Below are positions 39,802-47,396 of a DNA stretch of 64,000 nucleotides, piece by piece. Origin of the DNA: JACVRW01 sp963716215 (GTDB taxonomy: Bacteria; Actinomycetota; Thermoleophilia; Solirubrobacterales; Thermoleophilaceae). A program made the translations under genes and the position numbers. Location: NCBI GenBank assembly GCA_963716215.1, contig OY970298.1:3720001-3784000 (forward strand), read 5' to 3'. Below the pieces are notes generated by a model. It was not told the DNA's origin. It saw only the letters and a list, made by a program, of their open reading frames with translations, and made no database searches. Every line of letters starts with the position of its first letter. The first letter of the stretch is position 1.

Positions 39802-40992
39802 ATGGCGGAGCTGCTTGCGATCGAAGAGGCGCGCCGGCGCGTACTGGACGCGGCGCGCCCCCTGCCGGCCGAGTCGGTGCCGGTTTCCGAGGCGCTCGGG
39901 CGGGTGCTGGCCGAGGACGTGGCGAGCTCGATCTCGGTGCCGCCGTTCGACAGCTCGGCGATGGACGGCTACGCGGTGGTCGCTGGACCGGCGGCCGAGC
40001 TGGAGCTGGTCGCCGAGGCCCGGGCGGGGCACCCGGCGCAGGTCGCCGTGACACCCGGCACCGCGATCGCCATCTCCACCGGCGCCGCCCTGCCGGAGGG
40101 CGCGACGGCCGTCGTGGCGGTCGAGCACACGGAGCGCAGCGGCGACTCGGCCGTGCGCGTGGCCGCCACCGAGCCGGACGCCAACATCCGCCGCGCGGGC
40201 GAGGACATCGAGCCGGGCGAGGTCGTGCTGCGCGCCGGGGTCGCGCTCGCGCCGGCCGCCCTGGGCGTGGCCGCCTCGATCGGTCGTACCTCGCTCTCCT
40301 GCTCGCGCCGCCCGCGCGTGGCGGTGCTGCTGACCGGCGACGAGCTGACCGAGCCGGGTGAGCCGCTCGCACCGGGCGGCATCTACACCTCCAACGGCTA
40401 TGCCCTTGTCGGGCTGGTCGAGCGGGCCGGCGCCACCACGGTGGCGCGCGAGCGCGTGAGCGACGACGCCGAGTCCACGCGGGCGGCGATCGGCGACGCG
40501 CTCGAGCGAGCGGACGTGGTGGTCGTGTCCGGCGGCGTCTCGGTCGGGCCGCACGACCACGTGAAGGGCGCGCTCCGAGCGCTGGGCGCCGAGGAGGTCT
40601 TCTGGGGGGTGAACCTGCGCCCGGGCAAGCCCGTCTGGTTCGGCACGCGCGGCGAGGCCCTGGCCTTCGGCCTGCCGGGCAACCCCGTCTCGGCGATGGT
40701 GACCTTCCAGCTGTTCGTCCGGCCCGCGCTGGCCGCCCTTCAGGGCGCCGACCCCGCCGTGATTCGCACGACGGCGCTGCTGGACGAGCCGGTTGCCCGC
40801 CACCCGCATCGCGAGCAGGCGGTACGCGTGCGGCTGAGGGCCACCGAGAACGGCTGGCGCGCCGTGCCGACCAGGGGAGCGCAGGGCTCGCACGTGCTCA
40901 CCTCGATGCTGGGCGCGGACGCGCTGGCGATGGTCATGCCCGGCCAGGGCGAGGCGCCCGCCGGCGAACGCGTGGAGGTGGAGCTGCTGTGA
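39802..40992 (+). CDS. moeA: Molybdopterin molybdenumtransferase MoeA
   Basis: Inserts molybdate into adenylated molybdopterin in the last step of molybdenum cofactor synthesis, 396 residues. SVPPFDSSAMDGYAV is the conserved N-terminal motif, and the MoCF-binding domain has LLTGDELTEPGEPL, GIYTSNGYAL, VVVSGGVSVGPHDHVK and FGLPGNPVSAMVTF. ATG 39802 is chosen by family alignment; ATG 39793 is in frame. The gene overlaps the next by 4 nt (GTGA). No moaA or other cofactor gene is in the window. Confidence 0.94.
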   Translation: MAELLAIEEARRRVLDAARPLPAESVPVSEALGRVLAEDVASSISVPPFDSSAMDGYAVVAGPAAELELVAEARAGHPAQVAVTPGTAIAISTGAALPEGATAVVAVEHTERSGDSAVRVAATEPDANIRRAGEDIEPGEVVLRAGVALAPAALGVAASIGRTSLSCSRRPRVAVLLTGDELTEPGEPLAPGGIYTSNGYALVGLVERAGATTVARERVSDDAESTRAAIGDALERADVVVVSGGVSVGPHDHVKGALRALGAEEVFWGVNLRPGKPVWFGTRGEALAFGLPGNPVSAMVTFQLFVRPALAALQGADPAVIRTTALLDEPVARHPHREQAVRVRLRATENGWRAVPTRGAQGSHVLTSMLGADALAMVMPGQGEAPAGERVEVELL

Positions 40993-41684
40993 GGGAGCGG
41001 GACCCGCGCCGCGTAGTCGCGCGCAGGCGCCGTGCGCGTGCCCGCGTAACCCTGGTACGCCAGCCACGGTCCGAGTACGCCCCGGACGGGAGCATCGGCT
41101 CGAAGCAGGTGGCGGAGGTGACGCTGCCGCGCGAGGAGCTCGACCGGGTCTGGTCGCCGGAATCCCTGGAGCGCTTCGCGCGCACGTACTGGCGCTTCCT
41201 CTCGCGGGTCTCGCTGCGGCTGCTGCGGGTGCTCTACACCGACAGCAGCCGCGAGGTGGTGCTGGTCACCCGCCCGTTCGTGCTGCTGCGCTTCAAGGCG
41301 CCGGAGTACCAGCTCGAGCCGGACGGCGGCACGGTCACGTGGCCGATCGACCGCGGCCTGCTGGTGGCTCCGAACGGGCGCGGGCGCGGCTACCTGCGGC
41401 TGGGCGTGCGGCGCCTACCGGCGGAGGACACCGCTACCGAGGCCACGGCGGTCGTGACGTCCGAGGTCGTGAACTTCTACGCCGTGATCGCCGGCTGGGG
41501 CTGGTTCGCCCGCGTGGGGCGGTTCCTCTACAACCAGACGCAGCTGCGGATCCACGTGATCGTGACCAACGCCTTCCTGCGCTCGCTGGCGAACCTGGAG
41601 CTGGAGCCGTCCCGGGTGGGGGCGCTCAGCCGAGGCGCTCGCCCACGATCTCCCGCAGCTTCGCCCGGTCGTGGCGAGCGGTGA
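40989..41684 (+). CDS. Conserved-looking protein of unknown function coupled to moeA
   Basis: 231 residues, function not recognised. The start is highly basic (RRVVARRRRARARVTLVRQP). The middle is beta-rich (EVVLVTRPFVLLRFKAPEYQ, TVTWPIDRGLLVAPNGRGRG), followed by a possible membrane-associated stretch (VVNFYAVIAGWGWFARVG). GTG 40989 overlaps the moeA stop, suggesting co-translation. The last 59 nt overlap the convergent glpX, and the Arg/Pro-rich tail may be non-conserved. A polyketide-cyclase-like small-molecule fold is conceivable, but I cannot support it. Confidence 0.6.
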   Translation: MRERDPRRVVARRRRARARVTLVRQPRSEYAPDGSIGSKQVAEVTLPREELDRVWSPESLERFARTYWRFLSRVSLRLLRVLYTDSSREVVLVTRPFVLLRFKAPEYQLEPDGGTVTWPIDRGLLVAPNGRGRGYLRLGVRRLPAEDTATEATAVVTSEVVNFYAVIAGWGWFARVGRFLYNQTQLRIHVIVTNAFLRSLANLELEPSRVGALSRGARPRSPAASPGRGER

Positions 41685-42627
41685 TCGTGCGCACGGTGCC
41701 CGAGCGGGCGCGCATCGAGATCGACTCGGTTGTGGCCCCCTGCGCGCCGTGGTAGTGGACGCCGTCGAGCATCTCGCCGTCCGTGACGCCGGTGGCGGCG
41801 AAGAAGACGTCCTCGCCTGACACGAGCCGGTCGCGGTCGAGCACCTCGTCCAGGTCGTAGCCGGCCTCCAGAGCCGCGTTGCGCTCCTCGTCGGAGCGCG
41901 GCCACAGCCGGCCGAGGATCTGGCCGCCGGTGCACTTGATGGCGGCTGCGGCGAGCACGCCCTCGGGGGTGCCGCCGATCCCGTACAGCAGGTCGACCGG
42001 CGAGCCCTCGGTGACGGCGGCCAGCGCCGCCGAGACGTCCCCGTGCGGGATCAGCCTGATGCGGGCGCCGACGTCGCGGATCTCCTTCATCGCGTCCTCG
42101 TGGCGCGGGCGGTCGAGCATGATCACCACGAGGTCGCCCACCGCAACGCCCTTCTCCTTGGCCATCAGCGGGAGCGTCTCCGCGAGCGGTCGGTCCAGGT
42201 CGAGCAGGTGGGCCAGGTCGCGCGACGTGGCCATCTTCAGCATGTAGACGCACGGCCCGGGGTCGAACATCGTGCCGCGCGAGGAGAGGGCGATCGTGGC
42301 GATGGCGTTGGGCAGGCCCTTGGCGCACAGCTCGGTGCCCTCGAGCGGGTCGACCGCGATGTCCACCTGCGGCTGCGAGCCGTCGCCGATCTGCTCCCCG
42401 TTGTAGAGCATCGGGGCCTCGTCCTTCTCCCCCTCCCCGATCACGACGACGCCGTCCATCGAGACCGTGTCGAGCAGGATGCGCATCGCGTCGACCGCCG
42501 CCCCGTCGGCGCCCTCCTTGTCGCCGCGCCCGATCCAACGCGCGCAGGCCAGCGCCGCGTACTCGGTCGTCCGCACCAGCTCCATGGCGAGGTTGCGGTC
42601 GGGGCTTGCGTCGGAGGCGGCCGGCAC
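41626..42627 (-). CDS. glpX: Fructose-1,6-bisphosphatase class II
   Basis: Gluconeogenic phosphatase converting fructose-1,6-bisphosphate to fructose-6-phosphate, 333 residues. Metal-binding motifs are GEGEKDEAPML and DIAVDPLEGTELCAKG; YGIGGTPEGVLAAAAIKC is also diagnostic of GlpX. GTG 42627 abuts the stop of the upstream membrane protein gene, so both are probably co-transcribed. Actinobacteria usually rely on this class as their sole FBPase. Confidence 0.95.
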   Translation of the reverse strand: MPAASDASPDRNLAMELVRTTEYAALACARWIGRGDKEGADGAAVDAMRILLDTVSMDGVVVIGEGEKDEAPMLYNGEQIGDGSQPQVDIAVDPLEGTELCAKGLPNAIATIALSSRGTMFDPGPCVYMLKMATSRDLAHLLDLDRPLAETLPLMAKEKGVAVGDLVVIMLDRPRHEDAMKEIRDVGARIRLIPHGDVSAALAAVTEGSPVDLLYGIGGTPEGVLAAAAIKCTGGQILGRLWPRSDEERNAALEAGYDLDEVLDRDRLVSGEDVFFAATGVTDGEMLDGVHYHGAQGATTESISMRARSGTVRTITARHDRAKLREIVGERLG

Positions 42628-43125
42628 TCAGATGACCCCGGGCGGCTTGCGGGCGTCGCCGTAGACGGACTGGCGCAGGTAGCCCGCGACGAGCATCCCG
42701 GCGGAGGCGATCAGGCCCACGAAGTAGCCGATGCCCAGGCCGATGTCGACGCTGTCGCCGGGCCGCCCGAGGATGATCCCGTTGCAGAGGATCAGCACGA
42801 ACGCGGTGATCCCAACGATCATCGTCACCTCGCCCGGCTTCCAGGTGAGCTTGTGCCCGCGGGCGATGATCCAGGACAGGATGAACGGCGCGGTGGCGGC
42901 CAGCACCAGCAGGATGTCGAGCGTGCTGAACACGCCCCAGGCGCTGATGCCGTCCCCGCCGGTCGCGTCGCCGAGCCGCGAGTTGGGGTTTTCGTCGCTG
43001 GTCGTGAACCAGGGCAGCCAGAGCGAGATGAACAGAACCGCCCCGGCAGCCATGCCGAGGTACTCGCCTGGGGACAGACGCGAGACGTCGAGGTAGCCGC
43101 CCCCCTCAGCGCGCGAGGCCTCCAT
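42628..43125 (-). CDS. Four-helix membrane protein of unknown function
   Basis: 165 residues with about four hydrophobic helices: EYLGMAAGAVLFISLWLPWF, a second around ILLVLAATAPFILSWIIA, then VTMIVGITAFVLILCNGIIL and GLGIGYFVGLIASAGMLVAG. The loop after helix 1 (SDENPNSRLGDATGGDG) is probably external. Such small proteins are common in actinobacteria beside metabolic genes, but I know no function. A minus-strand TACCGT 8 nt before the ATG predicts a leaderless transcript that also carries glpX. Confidence 0.75.
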   Translation of the reverse strand: MEASRAEGGGYLDVSRLSPGEYLGMAAGAVLFISLWLPWFTTSDENPNSRLGDATGGDGISAWGVFSTLDILLVLAATAPFILSWIIARGHKLTWKPGEVTMIVGITAFVLILCNGIILGRPGDSVDIGLGIGYFVGLIASAGMLVAGYLRQSVYGDARKPPGVI

Positions 43126-43133
43126 CCGCCGCA

Positions 43134-43139
43134 ACGGTA
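43134..43139 (-). promoter_or_regulatory. Leaderless-type -10 of the membrane protein/glpX unit
   Basis: Minus-strand TACCGT (43139-43134) ends 8 nt before ATG 43125. The divergent dodecin gene has its own TAGCCT at 43150-43155 and a leader with a ribosome-binding site. A CAGGC-N7-GCCTG inverted repeat lies at 43140-43156. Confidence 0.45.
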
Positions 43140-43186
43140 CAGGCCTCGGTAGCCTGCGCACAACCCAGACCCGAAGGGAGCAGCAC

Positions 43187-43393
43187 GTGGCCGTTACCAA
43201 GATCATCGAGGTGGTTGGCAGCTCACCGGAGAGCTCCGACGGTGCGGTGAAGGCCGCGCTCGAGGATGCTCGGCAATCGCTGCGCAACATCAAGGCCGTT
43301 GACGTGGTGTCGACGGGTCTGCGCGGGGAGAACCTCGACGAGTGGCGCGCGCTGGTGCGCATCTCGTTCCTCGTCGAGCGGGTCAGCGAGTAG
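43187..43393 (+). CDS. Dodecin-like protein
   Basis: 68-residue protein of the dodecin fold, which assembles as hollow 12-mers binding flavins or CoA. VTKIIEVVGSSPESSDGAV and NIKAVDVVSTGLR align with the family. The tryptophan that stacks on flavin in characterised dodecins corresponds here to Ala37; the only Trp is Trp53 in DEWRALVRISF. Flavin storage is therefore doubtful. GTG 43187 follows a clear AGGGAG ribosome-binding site. Confidence 0.82.
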   Translation: MAVTKIIEVVGSSPESSDGAVKAALEDARQSLRNIKAVDVVSTGLRGENLDEWRALVRISFLVERVSE

Positions 43394-43402
43394 CTCTAGC
43401 CG

Positions 43403-43864
43403 TCACCCGAGCGGCACGCCGCGGCCGGGCACCGGCGAGGTCTGCATGATCGACGAGGTGGTCTGTCCGTAGACCGCGAACTGGTCGATCACCTCCTCGA
43501 GGTGCTCCACGTCGCGCACGTACGCCTTCATGAAGTAGCAGTCCTCGCCGGTGATGCGGTGGCACTCGACCACCTCGGGCGTGCGCCGCGCCAGCTCGGC
43601 GACCTTGTGCAGCTCGCGCGGGGCGGGCCGGATGCGGATCACCACACCAAGCGTGAAGCCGACGGCGCGCGGGTCGATGTCGGCCCGATAGCCGGTGATC
43701 ACGCCGTCCGCCTCCAGACGGGCTAGTCGCTCCGCGACTGCCGGCGAGGACAGGCCGACGCGCCGGCCCAGCTCGGCGAACGAGAGTCGGGCGTCCTGCT
43801 GCAGCTCAGCAAGCAGGCGCAGATTGGCGTCGTCTAGGCCGTTTTCCCTTCGATTCGAAGGCAT
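43403..43864 (-). CDS. Lrp/AsnC-family regulator
   Basis: Leucine-responsive-type regulator, 153 residues. The N-terminal helix-turn-helix (LSFAELGRRVGLSSPAVAER) is followed by a RAM ligand-binding domain (VIRIRPAPRELHKVAEL and GEDCYFMKAYVRDVEHLEEV). ATG 43864 is chosen because a minus-strand TATCCT lies 7 nt before it. The gene is divergent from an EamA exporter with a shared promoter and inverted repeats, the usual layout for Lrp control of amino-acid export. Confidence 0.91.
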   Translation of the reverse strand: MPSNRRENGLDDANLRLLAELQQDARLSFAELGRRVGLSSPAVAERLARLEADGVITGYRADIDPRAVGFTLGVVIRIRPAPRELHKVAELARRTPEVVECHRITGEDCYFMKAYVRDVEHLEEVIDQFAVYGQTTSSIMQTSPVPGRGVPLG

Positions 43865-43871
43865 GCAACGC

Positions 43872-43922
43872 AGGATAGCTTCGAGTCGGCATGGAGACCA
43901 CCCCAATGGCCGGCGAAGCTAT
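43872..43922. promoter_or_regulatory. Bidirectional promoter and Lrp operator candidate
   Basis: Minus -10 TATCCT (43877-43872, 7 nt before the Lrp ATG) overlaps plus -10 TAGCTT (43876-43881, 9 nt before ATG 43891). ATAGCTTCG (43875-43883) is exactly inverted as CGAAGCTAT (43914-43922), 39 bp away. Lrp octamers bind such spaced sites, which would cover both start regions. Confidence 0.5.
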
Positions 43923-44907
43923 AGCCATGAGCGAGCGAGTCCCTCCGCACGCCTACTTCCTCGTCAGCGCCGTGTTCCACTACCTCGGCCCGGCGTTCGC
44001 CGTGCTGCTGTTCGTGCGCGTCGACGTGCTGGGCGTGGCCTGGCTGAGGATCGCGGCCGCGGCCCTGGTGTTCGCGCTCTGGCGCCGGCCGTGGCGGACG
44101 CTCGCGCGCATCGATCGCTCCGGCCGCCGCCTGCTGGTCTGGTGGGGAGCGGTGCTCGCGCTGATGAACTGCAGCTTCTACCTCGCCATCGACCGTCTGC
44201 CGCTCGCGACCGTCGCGGCGATCGAGTTCCTCCCGGTGGTGGCGCTGGCGGCGCTCGGGGCGCGCACCCCGCGCAACCTCGCCGCACTCGTGCTGGCAGT
44301 GCCGGGCGTGTACCTGCTCACCGGCGTGCAGCTCGAGGGCCAGGCGCTCGGCGTGGCGCTGGCGTTCGCCAACGCGGGCCTGTTCGCGCTCTACATCGTG
44401 CTGGCTCACCGAGTGGCCCGGCTCGACGCGCTCAGCGGCATCGACGGCCTGGCGGCCTCGATGCTGATCGCGCTGGTGTTCGTCACGCCGATGGCCGGCT
44501 GGGCGGCCGTGCCGGCGCTGACCGACCCGCTGGCACTGCTCGCGGGAGTTGGCGTGGGCATCTCGTCGTCGGTGATCCCCTACATCAGCGACCAGCTCGC
44601 GATGCGGCGCCTGGCGCGCGCGACGTACGCGCTGATGGTCTCCTTGCTGCCCGCCACGGCGACGGTGATCGGCGTGATCGTGCTGGCCCAGATCCCGTCG
44701 TGGAACGAGGCGCTCGGGGTGGCGCTGGTGATCGCCGGCGTGGCCGTGCACCGCGAGCGCGAGGAGCCAGCGCCGCCGATAGGCTCCGGCCCGCCATGCA
44801 GCTCGACGGAATCGGAGCACTTGTCGCCGGCGGGGCCTCCGGCCTCGGCGAAGCCACCGCGCGCGAGCTTGCCGCGCGTGGAGCGAGAGTCACCCTCGCC
44901 GACCTGA
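43891..44907 (+). CDS. EamA/DMT-family exporter (RhtA-like)
   Basis: Metabolite efflux permease with about ten membrane helices. Two EamA repeats are seen, the second ending ATYALMVSLLPATATVIGVI and PSWNEALGVALVIAGVAV. It resembles the threonine/homoserine exporter RhtA. The final helix ends near residue 290, so the last ~45 residues are read through the start of the SDR gene and look non-functional. ATG 43891 fits the -10 spacing; ATG 43927 is the alternative. The divergent Lrp regulator suggests amino-acid export. Confidence 0.86.
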   Translation: METTPMAGEAIAMSERVPPHAYFLVSAVFHYLGPAFAVLLFVRVDVLGVAWLRIAAAALVFALWRRPWRTLARIDRSGRRLLVWWGAVLALMNCSFYLAIDRLPLATVAAIEFLPVVALAALGARTPRNLAALVLAVPGVYLLTGVQLEGQALGVALAFANAGLFALYIVLAHRVARLDALSGIDGLAASMLIALVFVTPMAGWAAVPALTDPLALLAGVGVGISSSVIPYISDQLAMRRLARATYALMVSLLPATATVIGVIVLAQIPSWNEALGVALVIAGVAVHREREEPAPPIGSGPPCSSTESEHLSPAGPPASAKPPRASLPRVERESPSPT

Positions 44908-45545
44908 ACGAGGAGCGCGGGACCGCTCTGGCGGAGGAGCTGGGCGGCGCCTTCGTGGCCGCCGACGTGACCGAGGAGGCCCAGGTGCAGGCCGCCGTCG
45001 AGGCCGCGGACGGGCTGCGGCTGGCGGTGTCGTGCGCCGGCATCGGCTGGGCCGAGCGCACCGTCGGCAAGGAGGGCGCGGCCTCGCTGAAGCCCTTCGA
45101 GACGGTGATCCGGGTGAACCTGATCGGCACCTACAACGTGCTGCGACTCAGCGCCGCCGCGATCGCCGCCGGCGAGCCCGATGCAGAGGGCGAGCGCGGC
45201 GCGGTCGTGATGACGGCCTCGGTGGCCGCGTTCGACGGCCAGATCGGGCAGACGGCCTATTCGGCCTCCAAGGGAGGCGTCGTCGGGCTGACGCTGCCGG
45301 CGGCGCGCGACCTGGCCCGTCGTGGCATCCGGGTCTGCACGATCGCCCCGGGGCTGTTCGACACGCCCCTGCTGGCCGGGCTCCCGGAGGAGGCGCGCCA
45401 GGCGCTGGGGGCCCAGATCCCGTTCCCGCCGCGCCTCGGACGCCCCGAGGAGTACGCAGCGCTGGCCTGTCACATCGCCGAGAACACGATGCTCAACGGC
45501 GAGGTGATCAGGCTGGACGGCGCGATCAGGATGGCGCCGAAGTAG
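44796..45545 (+). CDS. SDR-family 3-hydroxyacyl-CoA dehydrogenase-like protein (HSD10 type)
   Basis: 249-residue short-chain dehydrogenase. The cofactor motif is GGASGLGEATA (residues 11-21) and the catalytic Ser/Tyr/Lys are in TASVAAFDGQIGQTAYSASK. Sequence and length resemble type II 3-hydroxyacyl-CoA dehydrogenase (17-beta-HSD10), which oxidises branched and straight hydroxyacyl-CoAs. ATG 44796 lies within the exporter tail and is preceded by TAGGCT (44780-44785) at 10 nt. A nearby thiolase (46233) could act next in the same beta-oxidation. Confidence 0.87.
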   Translation: MQLDGIGALVAGGASGLGEATARELAARGARVTLADLNEERGTALAEELGGAFVAADVTEEAQVQAAVEAADGLRLAVSCAGIGWAERTVGKEGAASLKPFETVIRVNLIGTYNVLRLSAAAIAAGEPDAEGERGAVVMTASVAAFDGQIGQTAYSASKGGVVGLTLPAARDLARRGIRVCTIAPGLFDTPLLAGLPEEARQALGAQIPFPPRLGRPEEYAALACHIAENTMLNGEVIRLDGAIRMAPK

Positions 45546-46170
45546 GTCGCTCCACGCGTACCCGCACGTCCGGCGAGCGGGCGCGCAGGTGCCCCACCAG
45601 CTCGTCCACGGCGGCGTCGAGCGCCTCCGGAGCGAGCGGCGGCAGCCGGTCGAACACGAAGAAGGCGCGCTCGGTGGCCTCGGTCAGCCGCGTGCGCTCG
45701 CCCTGGCGCCAGTTCCAGCGCCGGCACGTCACGCCGAGGTCGTCGCGCCAGACGACCTCGCCGTCGTCGGCCCGCACCAGGCGCAGGTCGCCGCGCAGCT
45801 CGTCGAGATCCTCCCCGCCGACGGGGATCACGTGGGACAGGCTGACCGCGTTGTAGGTGTCCACGAGCGCGTTGATGCGGGGCAACCCCTCGCCCTTCAG
45901 CACCCGCGCCAGCAGGGCCTCCGCCGAGGACGGGTAGCGGCTCGGCTTGGCCCCGAACTGCGAGAAGGCGGCGCGCCACGCAGCGATGCGCGGGTCGTCG
46001 GCGGCGCGCTCGAGGCCCAGCTCGCGGGCCGCCAGCTCGGCGCGCTCCAGCACCCTCTCCGAGGCCGCGTCGCTCGCGCCGTTGCGGACGCCGTCGGCGA
46101 TCACCACCGCGGCCTCGTAGGCCGGCCAGGCCGCCCGGACCTCCGGGGAAACGTGTACGGCGACGTTCAT
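45526..46170 (-). CDS. Stand-alone B3/B4 tRNA-editing-like domain protein
   Basis: 214 residues similar to the B3/4 editing domain of the phenylalanyl-tRNA synthetase beta subunit. The conserved FSQFGAKPSRYPSSAEALL and LVDTYNAVSLSHVIPVGGED are visible. Free-standing members may hydrolyse mischarged tRNA or related amino-acyl esters, but this is not proven for the actinobacterial type. The end overlaps the convergent SDR gene by 20 nt. The synthetase itself is not nearby. Confidence 0.85.
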   Translation of the reverse strand: MNVAVHVSPEVRAAWPAYEAAVVIADGVRNGASDAASERVLERAELAARELGLERAADDPRIAAWRAAFSQFGAKPSRYPSSAEALLARVLKGEGLPRINALVDTYNAVSLSHVIPVGGEDLDELRGDLRLVRADDGEVVWRDDLGVTCRRWNWRQGERTRLTEATERAFFVFDRLPPLAPEALDAAVDELVGHLRARSPDVRVRVERPTSAPS

Positions 46171-46232
46171 GGATGAGTAGCCTTTCGGATTCCCTCGGTT
46201 TCCGTCCCCCAGCGCCAGGAGCCTGATCTCGA

Positions 46233-47396
46233 ATGCCTGAAGCAGTGATCGTCGACGCCGTCCGCACCCCGATCGGCCGTGCCTTCAAGGGATCGCTCGC
46301 CCAGCTGCGCCCGGACGAGATGGGCGCCTTCGTGGTCGACGCCCTGCTGGAGCGCAACGCCGAGGTGGATCCCGGCCTGATCGAGGACGTCTACTGCGGC
46401 GTCGGGCTGCCCCAAGGCCTCCAGGGCTTCAACCTCGGCCGCATCATCTCGCTGCTGTCGGAGCGGCTGCCGATGGGTGCCAACGGCGCGACCGTGTCGC
46501 GCTACTGCGCGTCGAGCCTCGAGACGATCCGCCAGGCGTCGAACGCCGTCGTCGCCGGGCAGGGCGACGCCTACATCGCGGCCGGCGTGGAGTGGGTCTC
46601 GCGCTACAACGAGGCGGTCGAGGGCGCCCGCCCGCAGGACCAGAACGAGAACCTCCAGGGCCGCAACGGACAGCCGGACGCCTACATCTCGATGGGGATG
46701 ACGGCGGAGAACGTGGCGGACCGCTACGAGGTCAGCAGGGCCGACATGGACAAGTACGCCCAGCGCTCCCAGGAGCTGGCGGTGGAGTCGCAGGAGAACG
46801 GCTACTTCGACCGCGAGATCGTGCCGGTCACGCTGCCCGACGGCACCGTGATCGCCAAGGACGACGGCCCGCGGGCCAGCTCGACGCTGGAGAAGCTCTC
46901 CCAGCTCGACCCCGCGTTCCGCGAGGGCGGCAAGGTCACTGCGGGCAACTCGTGCCCGCTCAACGACGGCGCGGCCGCCGTGCTCGTGATGTCCGCCGAC
47001 AAGGCCGCCGAGCTGGGGCTCAAGCCGCGCGCCCGCGTGATCACGTCCGCCACGGCCGCGATCGAGCCCGAGTACATGGGCGTGGCGCCGATCGGCGCAA
47101 TCCAGAAGGTCCTGGACCGGGCCGGCATGAAGATCGACGACGTGGACACCGTCGAGCTGAACGAGGCGTTCGCGGCCCAGGTGATCCCGATCATGGCCGA
47201 GTGCGAGATTCCGCTCGAGAAAATGAACCCCCATGGCGGGGCGATCGCCCTCGGGCACCCCTTCGGCATGACGGGCGCGCGCATCATGACGACGCTCCTG
47301 AACGGCCTGGAGACCGACGACAAGTCGATCGGCCTCGAGACCATGTGCGTGGCCGGCGGGCAGGGCCAGGCCATGCTGGTCGAGCGGCTCAACTAG
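46233..47396 (+). CDS. Acetyl-CoA acyltransferase (thiolase)
   Basis: 387-residue thiolase that cleaves 3-ketoacyl-CoA or condenses acetyl-CoA. The nucleophile Cys is in VSRYCASSLE, the His in HGGAIALGHPFGMTGAR and the second Cys in ETMCVAGGQGQAM. Length and sequence fit degradative FadA-type enzymes. GGAG lies about 17 nt before the ATG in a longer leader. The nearby SDR and a damaged enoyl-CoA hydratase farther right could share the pathway. The stop overlaps the convergent hydrolase by 8 nt. Confidence 0.93.
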   Translation: MPEAVIVDAVRTPIGRAFKGSLAQLRPDEMGAFVVDALLERNAEVDPGLIEDVYCGVGLPQGLQGFNLGRIISLLSERLPMGANGATVSRYCASSLETIRQASNAVVAGQGDAYIAAGVEWVSRYNEAVEGARPQDQNENLQGRNGQPDAYISMGMTAENVADRYEVSRADMDKYAQRSQELAVESQENGYFDREIVPVTLPDGTVIAKDDGPRASSTLEKLSQLDPAFREGGKVTAGNSCPLNDGAAAVLVMSADKAAELGLKPRARVITSATAAIEPEYMGVAPIGAIQKVLDRAGMKIDDVDTVELNEAFAAQVIPIMAECEIPLEKMNPHGGAIALGHPFGMTGARIMTTLLNGLETDDKSIGLETMCVAGGQGQAMLVERLN

